Source: Anomaloglossus baeobatrachus
Lineage: Eukaryota; Chordata; Amphibia; Anura; Aromobatidae
Assembly: GCF_048569485.1 (NCBI RefSeq)
Contig: NC_134355.1
Coordinates: 662,722,215 to 662,786,214, forward strand
Direction: 5' to 3'
DNA: 64,000 nucleotides
Under the pieces are notes generated by a model that saw nothing but the letters and a program-made list of their open reading frames with translations, was not told where the DNA came from and ran no database searches. A program made the translations under genes and the position numbers. Positions within the stretch are counted from its first letter, which is position 1. Each line of letters begins with the position of its first letter. This document shows, piece by piece, positions 11,268 through 23,009 of the stretch.

Positions 11268-12252
11268 CACCTCACTATCTCACACACAATATAGGGCTAC
11301 TATGGGTACTACTAGGCTACTAGGGTTACAATAAATGGACCTTTTGTTGTCGAAAAGCTCATCATAATGTACAATTATACCTACTTTGGACAAGAGAGCA
11401 CATTTTTCATCAGCAGTACAGTCTATCAGTATATGGCACAATGGGCCATGAGTATTGGCAGCAGCAGAAGGGTGTAAAAGACCGACAATGGACAGTAAAG
11501 CAGATGGTGTGGCCAACTTAATTAGCTATATGTGAATTAAAGTTTTCACTGGCCCATACCCGATTCATCATGAAAAATGTTAGGATTCCCAGGCTTGATG
11601 TAAACAACCTGAACTTGATAGCAAACATAGATTAGACACAATAATACTCCAATAGTAAATTGGGTCAGTGCTTTCCGCTCATCAAATCTCTGTACCCAAA
11701 AGTCCATAGGATTGTGGGTCAGGGTATTTGTCTGGTATAAGACATAGTACAGGTATGTCTGAATCTGGCTGTTTAGTTGGCACATCTCAGTTTGCTGGTA
11801 TACATCAGGTTGGCACAATAGCAGGTAACACATCTGATCCATCAGGTCAAAGATACTAGAGTTATTGCCACAGCTACCTATTGTAAGCCTAATGAAAGCA
11901 CAAGACAGTAAGTATTGGGTCTGCAGGGATCACAAAGGAGTCTGCTGTCAGTCACGCAGTGGTCAGGCATCCATACTGCAAAAGCCTCATAAAGCAAATG
12001 GCTTCCCCTTCTGTGACACACAAGCCTAGGTTTCATGAATCTTCTGTACTAGAAAAATTAGGATTTAGAATAATAATCTACCCTGAAAGTCCAGTGTGTG
12101 AAAATTAGAAAAAATGCTGTTATTAAGGTGCTGTACAGATCAATGCCTTCACAGTCACACTGGCTACCGGGCTCGGGTGGGTCCACAGGGGAATTTAGAG
12201 AATCACCGATTGAGCTCCTTACCACTTGACATAAGAAGTTCTTGGCCAAATA
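11268..12252. other. Intergenic stretch, nothing recognised
   Basis: A 98-codon open frame on the minus strand (11546-11842) has no recognisable motif and no splice context. No repeats with clear ends. Confidence 0.45.
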
Positions 12253-12254
12253 TA

Positions 12255-13814
12255 CACCGTGTGCAGAATTATTAGGCAAGTTGTATTTTAGAGGATTTTT
12301 TTTATTACTGATCAACAACTATGTTCTCAATCAACCCAAAAGAATCATAAATATCAAAGCTTAATATTTTTGGAAGTTGGAGTGGGTTTTTTTTTAGATT
12401 TGGCTATCTTAGGAGGATATCTGTTTGTGCAGGTAACTATTACTGTGCAGAATTATTAGGCAACTTAATAAACACCAAATCTATTCCCATCTCACTTGTT
12501 TATTTTCACCAGGTAAACCAATATAACTGCACAAAATTTAGAAATAAACATTTCTGGCATGCAAAGACAAAACCCAAAAAAATTAGTGACCAATATTGCC
12601 ACCTTTCTTTATGATGACACTCAGCAGCCGACCATCCATAGATTGTCAGTTGCTTGATCTGTTTACATTCAACATTGCGTGCAGCAGCCACCACAGCCTC
12701 CCAGACACTGTTCCGAGAGGTGTACTGTTTTTCCTCCCTGTAGATCTCACATTTTATGAGGGACCACAGGTTCTCTATGGGGTTCAGGTCAGGTGAACAA
12801 GGGGGCCATGTCATTATTTTTTCATCTTTTAGACCTTTACTGGCCAGCCACGCTGTGGAGTAGTACGGTGCATGTGATGAGCATTGTCCTGCATGAAAAT
12901 CATATTTTTCTTGAACGATACCGACCTCTTCCTGTACCACTGCTTGAAGAAGTTGTCTTCCAGAAACTGGCAGTAGGTCTGGGAGTTGAGCTTCACTCCA
13001 TCCTCAACCAGAAAAGGTCCCACAAGTTCATCTTTGATGATGCCAGCCCATACCAGTGCCCCACCTCCACCTTGCTGGCGTCTGAGTCGGAGTGGAGCTC
13101 TCTGACCTTTACTGATCCAGCCTCTGGCCCATCCATCTGGCCCATGAAGAGTCACTCTCATTTCATCAGTCCATAAAACCTTTGTAAAATCAGTCCTAAG
13201 ATATTTCTTGGCCCAGTCTTGACATTTTATCTTATGTTTCTTGTTCAAAGGTGGTCGTTTTTCAGCCTTCCTTACCTTGGCCATGTCCCTGAGTATGGCA
13301 CACATTGTGGTTTTTGATACTCCAGTAACGTTACAGCTCTAAAATATGGCCAAACTGGTGTTAAATGGCATCTTGGCAGCTTCACGCTTGATTTTCCTCA
13401 ATTCATGGGCAGTTATTTTGCGCCTTTTTTGCCCAACACGCTTCTTGCGACCCTGTTGGCTATTTTCCATGAAACACTTGATTATTCAGTGATCACGCTT
13501 CAAACGATTGGCAATTTCAAGACTGCTGCATCCCTCTGCAAGCCATCTCACAATTTTGGACTTTTCAGAGCCCGTCAAATCTCTCTTCTGTCTCATTTTG
13601 CCAAAGGAAAGGAAGTTGCCTAATAATTAAGCACATCTTATATAGGGTGTTGATGCCATTGCACCACACCCCTCCTCATTACAGAGATGCACATCACCTG
13701 ATTTACTTAATTGGTAGTTGGCTCTCAAGCCTATACAGCTTGGAGTAGGACAACATGTATAAAAAGCATCATGTGATCAAAATACTCATTTGCCTAATAA
13801 TTCTGCACACAGTG
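12255..13814 (-). mobile_element. Tc1/mariner DD37E element, full length but inactive
   Basis: A 1,560-bp transposon with TA on both sides (12253-12254, 13815-13816). Its long inverted repeats of about 200 bp each contain an outer and an inner copy of TGTGCAGAATTATTAGGCAA (outer at 12255, inner near 12444, mirrored at 13616-13640 and the right end). This is the IR/DR plan known from Sleeping Beauty-type elements. The transposase gene lies on the minus strand between them. Confidence 0.85.
12560..13600 (-). pseudogene. DD37E Tc1/mariner transposase, broken
   Basis: Read right to left, the frame begins near 13596 with MRQKRDLTGSEKSKI, an N-terminal helix-turn-helix. It continues through SKTTMCAILRDM and KVLWTDEM (first catalytic Asp), IFMQDNA (second Asp) and SPDLNPIENLW (catalytic Glu). 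Thirty-seven residues separate the last Asp and Glu, so the signature is DD37E rather than the Tc1-typical DD34E. Two in-frame stops lie in the N-terminal part (KRDH* and LAIF*), and a one-base deletion after QDNA shifts the C-terminal part. DD37E elements (TRT type) are known from fishes and frogs; that link is from memory. Confidence 0.85.
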
Positions 13815-13816
13815 TA

Positions 13817-14430
13817 CGTGGATTTTCTCTGTACAGGCAAAAGCATTGTTAATTTTCATTGAACATTCATTGTAATATTATATAGATATAAAGGTAAATT
13901 TGAGAACGACAGTAATCTATTACTTATATCAAATTTATGTGACTTTAGAATATCAGTAAGTTAATTCTATGTGGAGTTGATTTTATGAGGAGCAATCTGG
14001 TAATCTCTAGTTTAAATTTCATAGCTGCTGGGCAATGGAAGCTTAATCCGCTGATCGCCAACACTGATCACTATGGACTTTTACCTACTGCTTACACCTC
14101 TCATGTGTAGAAGACAGGTATAGGCATACTAGGAAGGTATGCCATCAATGAGTAATTTATGGGTTGTCCACCTCAGATGACCCTTTTAAGTTATTCTGTT
14201 AAGCCTCCTTCACACATCAGTGAAAAACACAAATGTTTTATGCTAACATGATAAAAATGCATATGTCCCTCCATGTGCCGTGATTTTGGCAAACGCGTGT
14301 TCTCTGTGGGCTATCCATGACAGTACACGGAGATCGGGACTTCTATACTCACCTGTCCATGCCACTGCTGTCCATGGTGCTGAAGTCTCCCGCGATGCTG
14401 TGTCTTGCCGCTGCTGTGTCCTTGTTGCTG
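13817..14430. other. Intergenic stretch with a possible TTAA-type MITE end
   Basis: Near 14160-14195 the sequence GGGTTGTCCACCTC...CCCTTTTAAGTTA resembles the right end of the TTAA-target group whose left end is seen at 8704. From about 14205 a degenerate repeat (CTCCTTCACACATCAGTG) begins and seems to continue after 16443. No genes seen. Confidence 0.35.
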
Positions 14431-14431
14431 C

Positions 14432-16439
14432 TATGTCGCCCAGGGATAGGGGGTAGTCAGAACCGGGCCAATGGGGTCGCTTCTAGAGGTATCACAGTGG
14501 CGTGACCCACCCGGTCTGTGATCCAAGGCTCCACAACAAAGAAAAAGGGGAATATTTTCCAGGGAGATTGTGACGCCACCCGTGGGTTGCGGTGATGAGA
14601 TGGTGGCACCGCCGCTGCCTCTGGGGACCGTGCCCGAGACTGATGGTGTGGGGCAGCAAGGTGGGATCCCCTCCACGGGTAGGGGAGTTGTAGTCCCGGG
14701 GCCCAGTGGGAGTTGTGGTGGTGGCAGGGATTGCAGGGAGCAGGAAACTCACAGTTAGGTTGCCCTGGTGTTGGATGAGGATGTTTTCATGTGTAGGGTC
14801 AGGAAGCACAGAGTCCAGTACTTAACCCCTTCAGCCCCCGGGCACTTTCCGTTTTTGCGTTTTTGTTTTTTGCTCCCCTTCTTCCGAGAGACGTAACTTT
14901 TTTATTTTTCCATCAATCTTGCCATATTAGGGCTTGTTTTTTGCGGGACGAGTTGTACTTTTAAATGAAACCATAAGTTTTACCATATAGTGTACTGTAA
15001 AACGGCAAAAAAATTCCAAGTGCGGAAAAATTGCAAAAAAAGTGGGATTGTACAATAGTTTTTGGGATATTTTATTCACCGTGTTCACTATATGGTAAAA
15101 CTGATGTGTGGGTATGATGCCTCAGGTCGGTGCGAGTTTGTAGACACCAAACATGTATAGATTTACTTGTATCTAAGGGGTTAAAAAAAAATCACAAGCT
15201 TGTCCAAAAAACGTGGCGCACGTTTTGCACCATTTTCCAAAACCCGTAGCGTTCTCATTTTTCAGGATCTGAGGCTCAGTGATGCCTTATTTTTTGCGTC
15301 TCGACCTGACGTTCTTAACGGTACCATTTTTGCGCAGATGCTACGTTTTGATCGCCTGTTATTGCATTTTGCGCAAAATTTGCGGCGACCAAAAAACGTA
15401 ATTTTGGCGTTTGGAATTTTTTTGCCGCTACGCCGTTTACTGATCAGATTCATTGATTTTATATTTTGATAGATCGGGCATTTCTGAACGCGGCGATACC
15501 AAATATGTGTGTATTTTTTATTTTTTTAACCCTTTAATTTTAAATGGGGTGAAAGGGGGGTGATTTGAACTTTTAGGTTTTTTTATTTTTTTTTAATTTT
15601 GTAAAACTTTTTTTTTTACTTTTTTTTTTTTATTTTACTAGTCCCCCTAGGGGGCTATTGCGATCAGCAATCCGATCGCTCTGCACTATCTGCAGATCTC
15701 AGCTACAGAGCTGAGAACTGCAGATATGCTGCTTCACTTTCAATGCCGGCTGTATTCCGGCATTGAGAGGAAGTGACTCATGTTAGCTACAGGCGTCATC
15801 ACATGACCCTGTGCTACCATGGCAACCGCCGAAAGTCACGTGATCATGTCACGTGACTTCCGGTGGGGGCGGGGTAAGTCACTGTAATGGCGGCGCCCAT
15901 GTACATATCGCTGCCAAGACAATAACAGCTGATATGTGCGCCGGGGCTTACCGGCACACGATCCATGACGTATCTAGTACGTCATGGGTCGTTAAGGGGT
16001 TAACCAGAAATTGCCGATGTCCATAGGCCTTTGGTACGGGGGTGTTCAGATCCCACACCCGGTACACAAAGCAGGCCCCTCTCTCCTCTGCACTCCAGCT
16101 AAGAGTCACCTTCTCTGTTTCGGACGGGGGAAGTCCTCTCTTTGCACAAGTCCGGGGTCCCGTGCACACTACCGGCAGGCCACTACCCTGCCCCGGTCCA
16201 CTACAGGTGCCCCTGAGTCTACTCTCTATTTCAGCTCCAAGACTCATCTTACTCCTTTCTCCACTTCCCCAGCAGCCCAGGAGCCACAACCCCTGACTGC
16301 TCTCCTCTCCTTCTCCTTCCACTAACTGCCTCAACTCCTCCCCTCCTGCTCTTTTTGTTACACTGCACCAGTGTGGGATCAGGTGGTACCAAGGAGGTTT
16401 AACTCTTTCTGTGACTACCTGGCTGGCCAGAGCGTCACA
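14432..16439 (+). mobile_element. Solo LTR-like element copy L4, split by a piggyBac-like MITE
   Basis: A fossil copy of the GC-rich family with probable 4-bp duplication CTGC (14428-14431 and 16440-16443). It shares GTGACGCCACCCGTGG and the terminal AGCGTCACA. A 1.17-kb TTAA-flanked element lies inside it. LTR sequence alone is about 0.83 kb. Confidence 0.6.
14826..15999. mobile_element. piggyBac-like MITE (TTAA, CCCCTT ends), copy 1
   Basis: Flanked by TTAA (14822-14825 and 16000-16003). Ends are CCCCTTCAGC and, at right, AAGGGG. The interior holds several T-rich tracts and the palindrome ATGACGTATCTAGTACGTCAT near the right end. TTAA targets with CCC-starting ends are typical of piggyBac. 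No coding region. Two further copies occur at 18551 and 54715. Confidence 0.65.
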
Positions 16440-16443
16440 CTGC

Positions 16444-17600
16444 CACTTCCGGGTCAGCTGTGCAGTGACTATGCATGAGCATAATTAGCCGGCCTGGAAG
16501 CAGGAGACAGCAGTGGCTGAAGACAGCGTCGTTGGAGGCGGGTGAGCTTAAAAGGCTTTTTATTTTAAATGTACGTGTTTTCTCTTGTACATGTCATACA
16601 AATCACACCACTGTGTGGTCTGTGTGAGATCAGTGATGCCAGAGACTTGTCTCCGTGTGGAACACACGGACACGCATGTGCGCTGCACGGAAACACAGTC
16701 ATTGAAAAATCACTGATGTGTGCAGAGACCCATTGATTTTAATGGGTCTGCGTATGCCCGTGATTCTGGTACGTATAAAAACTGCAATATACGCAACAAA
16801 ATCATTGAAGTTAAAGACGCCTTATACTGAGCCTATAATGGGTAGGTTAACCAATAGATGTGCCAGCAATTAGTATCACTGGGGAAGACATTTTTAAGGG
16901 AATGTGCAACACCTGCTGCCAAAATGTTGTAATAAATAGCATTGCCCATTGAAGCCAGTGAGCCAATATTTATTGCCTACTCAGAGACATAGAACGCAAG
17001 ATTTTTGAATATAAGTTAAGGTGTTCTTTAGTTTGTGTTGGAATTCACTTATCTCTATACATAGTGATAGCGATGAACTTTAGTATTTTTATAACCCTAT
17101 TATGCAACTGCTGTATGCTCAGGTAGGGCCAAACTGGAGAGTTGCCAAGGAATATAGACGATAAGCAGGATGCAAACACAGAAAAAGGTGAAGTGAGTTT
17201 TTCTCGATGTGCAACACAATACTTGTAAATTTAAAGGAACAATTTAGACAAATATTGTTCATGGTCTGATAATAACAAGTGTTAATATAATACTAGATAC
17301 TAGATAAAGATATATATTATTTTAATATCATTATACATAAATGCAGTCAAGAGCCATGTAATATCACCAATATGGCTTCGATGGGAATCATTACTTGAGT
17401 TTTGCAACTTGTGGGTCCAAGCAAAATCTACACCGGTGCTCTCACCCTGGCGTCATTCTTCATACTGGCAGTGGCTCTTTTGTGTTCAGTCAACCACAAG
17501 GACTGAAGTCCATAAAGTAGAAAACCACGGCTACACCATCCAAAATCCAGAAAGTGCTTTTATTCCATTAACGTGCAGGTAAAATAGCGGGCAGGAAAGA
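16444..17600. other. Intergenic stretch, degenerate repeat then nothing recognised
   Basis: Up to about 16810 the sequence looks like the right part of the degenerate repeat that starts near 14205 (CACGGACAC and ATCAGTGATG phrases). From there to 17600 I see no gene or clear element. Confidence 0.4.
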
Positions 17601-17620
17601 GGCGGGTGCAGGCCCCCCAA

Positions 17621-17663
17621 GGACGACGGCCGTTTCGCACCTTGTGTGCTTCTACGGGTCCAA
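17621..17663 (-). ncRNA. Degenerate hammerhead-ribozyme-like motif (Penelope-type)
   Basis: On the minus strand the order is GGAC (stem I), a seven-base core position, AGCAC...GTGC (stem II), GAAA, the self-complementary ACGGCCGT (very short stem III), C, then GTCC closing stem I. This is the layout of the minimal type-I hammerheads of Penelope-like retroelements. The core differs from the conserved CUGAUGA at about three positions, so cleavage is unlikely. Surrounding T/A-rich sequence with TTTTATTCC may be the rest of the retroelement end. Confidence 0.5.
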
Positions 17664-18065
17664 AGCACAAGGACTACTTCTACCCCCTTTATAGCTCTTG
17701 GAATGATATTATAAAGCTAATGTCCAGTTTATGGATTGAGGTCCCATCCACATTCAGTCGATTAGACTGTAATGGAAATATTTTGGCTTTCGACAAAAAT
17801 AATATAGAAAAAAATCCAGCTCATCATCCAATAAGAAACTAAGATAATCCCTTGGGCAGTGCTCAGAACAAGTGGTAGATCAACAGCAATCAAGAGAAAA
17901 AAACAGTTGCATCCAGCAACAATCGTTCAAAGGTAAATTTAAAATCAACATTTTATTGAAAAATGTTTAAAAATACAGCATTGCCAACAAGAGGAAAAAA
18001 TCCAAGTGAATCATCCGTTACGCATTCTGTGGCTGGATATCTCCCTTTTTTACTTTGGCTTACAC
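17664..18065. other. Possible Penelope-like flank, otherwise unrecognised
   Basis: A second phrase on the minus strand, GAATGCGTAACGGATGATTC (about 18009-18028), looks like another decayed hammerhead-type 3' part. Too degraded to call. Confidence 0.25.
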
Positions 18066-18351
18066 CAAGTGTTTAAAAAAAATAAAAAAATCTTTATTTT
18101 TATATAGTGCTAACAATTTCCGCAGCGATTTACATACATCAGGAACACTGTCCCCATTCGTCTCACAATCTAAATTCCCTATCAGTATGTTTTTTGAGTG
18201 TGGGAAGAAACCGGAGTACCCGGAGGAAACCCACGCAAACACGGGGAGAACATACAAACTCCTTGCAGATGATGTCCTTCGTGGGATTTGAACCCAGGAC
18301 CACAGCGCTGCAACACTGCAGTGCTAACCACTGAGCAACCATTTCGCCCTA
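18066..18351 (-). mobile_element. V-SINE (tRNA-derived SINE)
   Basis: Read on the minus strand it starts with a tRNA-like head: GGGCGAAATGGTTGCTCAGTGG contains a pol III A box (TTGCTCAGTGG), and GGTTCAAATCC is a B box about 40 bp later. It continues with the conserved V-SINE body (CGTGTTTGCGTGGG, TTTCCTCCGGGTACTCCGG) and ends in an A/T-rich tail at 18071-18110. Family assignment is from the recalled vertebrate V-SINE consensus. Confidence 0.85.
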
Positions 18352-18550
18352 CAGGTACATTGAACCCATTGCGTAATGATAGATATAACCTGGCCGCTAT
18401 TTGTGAGGTCAAATTCCAAATCAAGGCCAACGGCAACTGGCTCAAACCATAGGTTCATGCTTTTCGATTGTGTCCTAAATTTTGGTGCCATTTGCAAAAC
18501 AGTTAGGGGAAAATGAAATGTAATATATTTGTAACAAATGCGACTCTTAA

Positions 18551-19870
18551 CCCCTTCACCCCCCGGCGATTTTCCGTTTTTCGTTTTCATTTTTCCTCCC
18601 CTTCTTTCAAGAGCTATAAGGTTTTTACTTTTCTGTCAATCTTGTCATATGAGGACTTGTTTTTTGTGAGACAAGTTGTACTTTTGAATGAAACCATTAT
18701 TTTTACCAAATAGTGTACTGGAAAATTGGGGAAAAAATCCAAGTGTAGTAAAATTCATCCAGGCACACCAGTGGGCGGCTTGAATGGAATAGGGCCACCC
18801 ACCTAGGGGTCAGGAAGGGGGGTGAGGAGTGTTGAGAGTAGTGTGTTGAGTAATGGGAAGAGAAGTAGGGAAGTGGAGGAGGTTGGGAGTAGTGGCTCCC
18901 AGGAGAAGCTTACTAGGTTGGAGACGGTGGTCTGAACCCAGGGGAGTCGGACCCCTGGTCACGGGGGATTGAGGCTAGGTGCCTGAGACCTGTCAAAGAG
19001 GACGGTAAGCAGCCTGGTCCTATCACCGATCTGGGACCGAAGGCACGCCGGGGTACACGAACCCTAGGTCGGGGAGAAGCTTCAGGCAACCCGGCAATTA
19101 GCCTGCAGAGAAAGGAGCCTTTATGGACTGTTCCCACCAGCTCCAGAATCAGGGTATCTTTAGTCTCCTTTAGTTATTTTAGTGTGTGTATGTTCAGTTC
19201 GTGTGAAGTAACATAGGCTTCTCTACACCAGGTTTGTGTGGAGTAACACAAGTCATTGCGTGCTACCTATGTGACAATTAACACAGGGTATAGTGCGCTC
19301 TACCTATTGTGGTCTGCTGTCGTCCAGCTAGTCCTCAGGACATAAGCAGCTCTAGACTACTTTAGAGCACTGTGGACCCCAGGTTTAGATTTGAACTTTA
19401 TTATTTATTTCCAATCCGCCAACCCTAACATGATATGAACGTTTAGTTTTTTAACTTTTTAAATTTTTTTAAAACTTTTTTTATTTTTACTTTTTTTATG
19501 ATTCTACTAGTCCCCCTAGGGGACTTTATGTTTGCAGTCCGATCGCTTGCGCTGATCAGAGCGATGCTGCAGCATCACTCTGATCATCAGAAATGCAGTG
19601 CTCCTGTGAGTGCTGGTGCTCTATCAGCTTTCACAGGAAAGACGTCACGGTAGCATCAGGGGTCATCAGCTGACCCCACGCTACCATGGAAACCCATTGG
19701 CACCCCGTGATTGCGTCACAGGGCCATCGTTGGTGATGGACAATGGCCATTTAAATCACGCAGTCAAAATTTGACTGCACAATCTAGGTGGTAAGCAGGA
19801 ACGAACAATGGATCTTAGATCCACCCACACCTGTAAGCGGCACATGTCTGCTGATTGGATCAGTAGACAG
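18551..19870. mobile_element. piggyBac-like MITE, copy 2, interrupted
   Basis: The left end TTAA|CCCCTTCACC is at 18547-18560. The sequence matches copy 1 up to about 18756, is broken by an LTR-family fragment, and resumes near 19431 with the T-rich tracts and the TAGTCCCCCTAGGGGAC palindrome. The right end is not clear; 19870 is approximate. Confidence 0.55.
18757..19430 (-). mobile_element. LTR-type fragment inside the piggyBac-like MITE
   Basis: The left half (to about 19140) matches the end region of the GC-rich LTR family in reverse orientation (GGGCCACCCACCTAGGGGTC is shared with copy L5). The right half ends AACCCTAACA and differs from that family. No target duplication is seen, so it is a fossil fragment or a chimaera. 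Confidence 0.4.
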
Positions 19871-20548
19871 TTACGGACATTACTGTGGGCTCCCTGCTGG
19901 AGCCTTTGGTTACCAGTGGGACACGACCTAGAACGTATGCATGTTAATGAATCAGGAACTTCTGTGTCCTACAAACCTTCTGATCAAGATTGGTAGGATA
20001 ATCAGTTGCCTTGATGAATTGGGGCTTCTTTTTACCATTAGGCAAGGTTCCTATATTTTCTCATCCAAGACAATTGAGCCAATTATGCAAATCACACTTT
20101 GATCAAACTCTGATCAGTTTCATCTGAGTGTCAGCATAATGTTAGCAGATTTTCTCAGATGAAAGGGAGATGGAGAAACAATACTCTTTCCATCTTCTCC
20201 ATTGCGTCAGTCCGTGAAAATTCAACTGCACACTAATATCATCTAAATACAGTCCAATGTTTTCCACGGACTCATTGACTTGCATGGACGAGTCCAATGC
20301 TATTCTGATTCACAGGTATGTGGAAGTAGTAATGTCTGAACAAGCGCTCTTTTTGGGCCCTGCATATGACAACTACTCACATTCATACCTACTCGTCAGG
20401 TAGCTCAACTCAGCCACCATCTCTTGTAAGAAGACTCCAGAGTAAGAGAGTTGCTTTAAATGGAAAATCTTGTATTATCAAGAATATAGCAACAGGTGAA
20501 AAGAAATAATTTCTCAGAGAGCATGTACACGATGCTTGCACATGGAGG
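19871..20548. other. Intergenic stretch, nothing recognised
   Basis: No coding frame with recognisable motifs, no RNA gene, no clear repeat ends. Confidence 0.45.
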
Positions 20549-21708
20549 TGTGGCGCCTCTGAGCACATCAGGGTGCCACAGGGCACTGCATCCTTACCCA
20601 GGGTGCAGGGCCTACCCCCCCCCCCATGGTTCCAGGTTTCTAAGAAACCGGTGTCACTACTAACAGTACCACAAATCTCAATCAACACCTCACATCATGA
20701 CCTGTCAGATACACCAGTGGGTTGGTCTAGCTGGAAAAGGGCCACCCACCTAGGGGTCAGGCAGACTGGTGGGAGGTAAGTGAGTCAGTTCAGGTCAGTA
20801 GAGTAGTAGTGAAGAGTGGAGTGAGAGCTCCTCTTAGAGAGAGGAGCTGGGGAGAGGGAGCTCCCGGGGAGCTAGTCCATGGTTGGGTCGCAGACGGTGG
20901 TATGGGACCAGAGGAGTCGGAGACCGGTGGCAGTGACATTGGAAAGGGTGCAACGGACAAAGTCTAGGAGGACTGTCGGCACCAGCAAGTCCAAAAGAAA
21001 CTGACCAGTACCGAGCATCACGGGGTACAAGACCCTAGGTATTCAACATCCTGGCAATTAACCTGCAGAGAAATGAGACCTTTAGGGACCTTTCCACAGA
21101 GCTGAGAGATTGGGGGCATCAGCACAATGCAGGGACAGGGTTTTCCAGACAAAAGCAGCCCACTATAGTCCCAAGTGCCAGCTCCCAAGAGCACAGCTAC
21201 ACTTCACAAGGGTAGCGGGGCCCTAACAGCTTCAAGCCAAGGGGCCAAAGACAGACAACTAAATTATGCATGGAGGTGGGCTCCGGATCATCAAGCGGCA
21301 CCGGTGGGAGCGAACACCTGGATGGGCTCCTCCGAAGTGACTGTGGCACGCAGAGGACTTGGTTTACTTGCAGCGTGTGTGTCTACTTTATAATCCTCAT
21401 CCTGCACCACGATTACCCACAGTGAGTACCCTGCCCCCTGCACCCTGCGCTCCCAAAGAAACTCCAATACCCTGGGCCATCCCTACCTGTGGAGGGACTA
21501 ACATAAGACTGCTTAACTCCATCTGCCCCGGTGCTCCTTACAGCAGCAGGGGTACTCCCATTACCGCAACCCACAGGTAGCGTCACAAACTTATCCCCTG
21601 TAAATACCCCCTTTTACGGATCCAATGTGTCCGCCAACCTGGGTCCGGGTCCCCTCGAGCCACCACGATCCCGGACACGAGCAACCCGACCAAGAGCGGG
21701 GTGGTACA
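20549..21708 (-). mobile_element. Solo LTR-like element copy L5 (minus strand)
   Basis: A fossil 1,160-bp copy in reverse orientation with exact duplication GAGG (20545-20548 and 21709-21712). Read on the minus strand it starts TGTACCACCCCGCTC, as copy L8 does, and ends GGCGCCACA. No coding region. Confidence 0.68.
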
Positions 21709-21712
21709 GAGG

Positions 21713-22068
21713 GACAGTCACAAAATGGAGAATGAGGGAGGAAACAAACATACATCACAGGGCTACAGGGAGTGAACAGGGACAAAATACATAAGAAGGC
21801 AAACGTCTGCCTAGTAAATACAAGGCAATGCAAACATTAAATTATTTCCCAGGTAATGGGATATAACAAATGCGATAATTTGATCCAACATGGACATGCT
21901 GCAATACTTTTGCTCGGACCACCTTGGTCCAGGGAAAAAATTTGACATGTACCCTATGGAGTAACATTTTGAACCAATATTTTGTTGGATCGTACTCGAA
22001 CCCAAATACCGCCATGTGCACAAATTCTTCAAGGAATCTGTAGGAACAACTTTTTGAAAGGTGACAAC
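21713..22068. other. Intergenic stretch, nothing recognised
   Basis: Short unique-looking sequence between an LTR copy and a palindromic repeat. Confidence 0.4.
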
Positions 22069-22079
22069 TAGGGATTATC

Positions 22080-22285
22080 GAATATCACAAATATTTGGCA
22101 ATATTCGGTTTCGCGAATATTCGACGAATAGGTCGCCGCTATGCGAATATTCGATGCGCAATGTAAGTCTATGGGAAGCCCGAATAGTTGCTATTCGGCA
22201 ACTATTCGGGTTTCCCATAGACTTACATTGTGAATTGAATATTCGCAAATAGTTGAATAGCGGCGACCTATTCATCGAATATGAG
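22080..22285. repeat. Fold-back (palindromic) element
   Basis: Two arms of about 90 bp are near-perfect complements around a centre near 22197: GTCTATGGGAAGCCCGAATAG at left and its complement at right, plus GTCGCCGCTAT / ATAGCGGCGAC. The arms are rich in GAATATTCG. This resembles short hAT-derived fold-backs of frogs. No target duplication was established. Confidence 0.7.
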
Positions 22286-22445
22286 CGTAGCTGAATTTTT
22301 GAGGTAGTGACAACCCCTTCAAGATGTCAGTTTTACTACATTCTATAAAGTTTTTTTGGTTTTCAACAGAATAAAAAGTAAACGACACAAGGTTATTAAA
22401 AAAATAAAACTTGTCTTTCAAGTAAACAATCTTTTACATGACTAA

Positions 22446-23006
22446 AGGCCGCTTTACACGCAACGACATCGCTAACAAGATGTTGTTGGGGTCACGGAAT
22501 TCGTGATGCACATCCTTTCTCGTTAGCGACGACATTGCGCGTGACAGCTACAAACGTCTGTTAACGATCAAAAATACCCACCTAATCGTTGATCGTAGAC
22601 ACGTCGTTCATATCCCAAATATCGTTGCTGTTGCAGGACGCAGGTTGTTCATCGTTCCTAAAGCAGCACACATCGCTACGTGTGACACCCCATGAACGAC
22701 GCACAACAACGTACCTGCGTCCTGCCGGCAACGAGGTGGGCGCGTCGTTAATGCGGCTGCTCTCCGCCTCTACGCTTCGATTGGTGGGACGCTTTGTGAC
22801 GTCGCTGTGACGGTGCACGAATCTCCCCCTTAACAAAGAGGTAGTTCGCTGACCACAGCGACGTCACTCAGGAAGGTAAGTATGTGTGACGGGTACTAGC
22901 AATTTTGTCCGCCACGGGCAGCGATTTGCCCATGACGCACAAGCAACGGGGGCGGGTGCTTTCATGAGCGACATCGCTAGCGATGTCACTGTGTGTAAAG
23001 CAGCCT
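22446..23006. mobile_element. PIF/Harbinger-type MITE, copy 3
   Basis: 561 bp, flanked by TAA (22443-22445 and 23007-23009). Inverted ends are AGGCCGCTTTACACGCA at left and AGGCTGCTTTACACACA read from the right. GCGACATCGCTAGCGATGTC is a subterminal palindrome. No coding capacity. Confidence 0.8.
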
Positions 23007-23009
23007 TAA

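Noticed and set aside
11546-11842. 98-codon minus-strand frame
   Set aside because: No recognisable motif, no splice or promoter context; chance length in AT-rich DNA is plausible.
12596-13176. Two + strand frames in the DD37E element
   Set aside because: They are shadows of the transposase, which is on the minus strand with its catalytic motifs.
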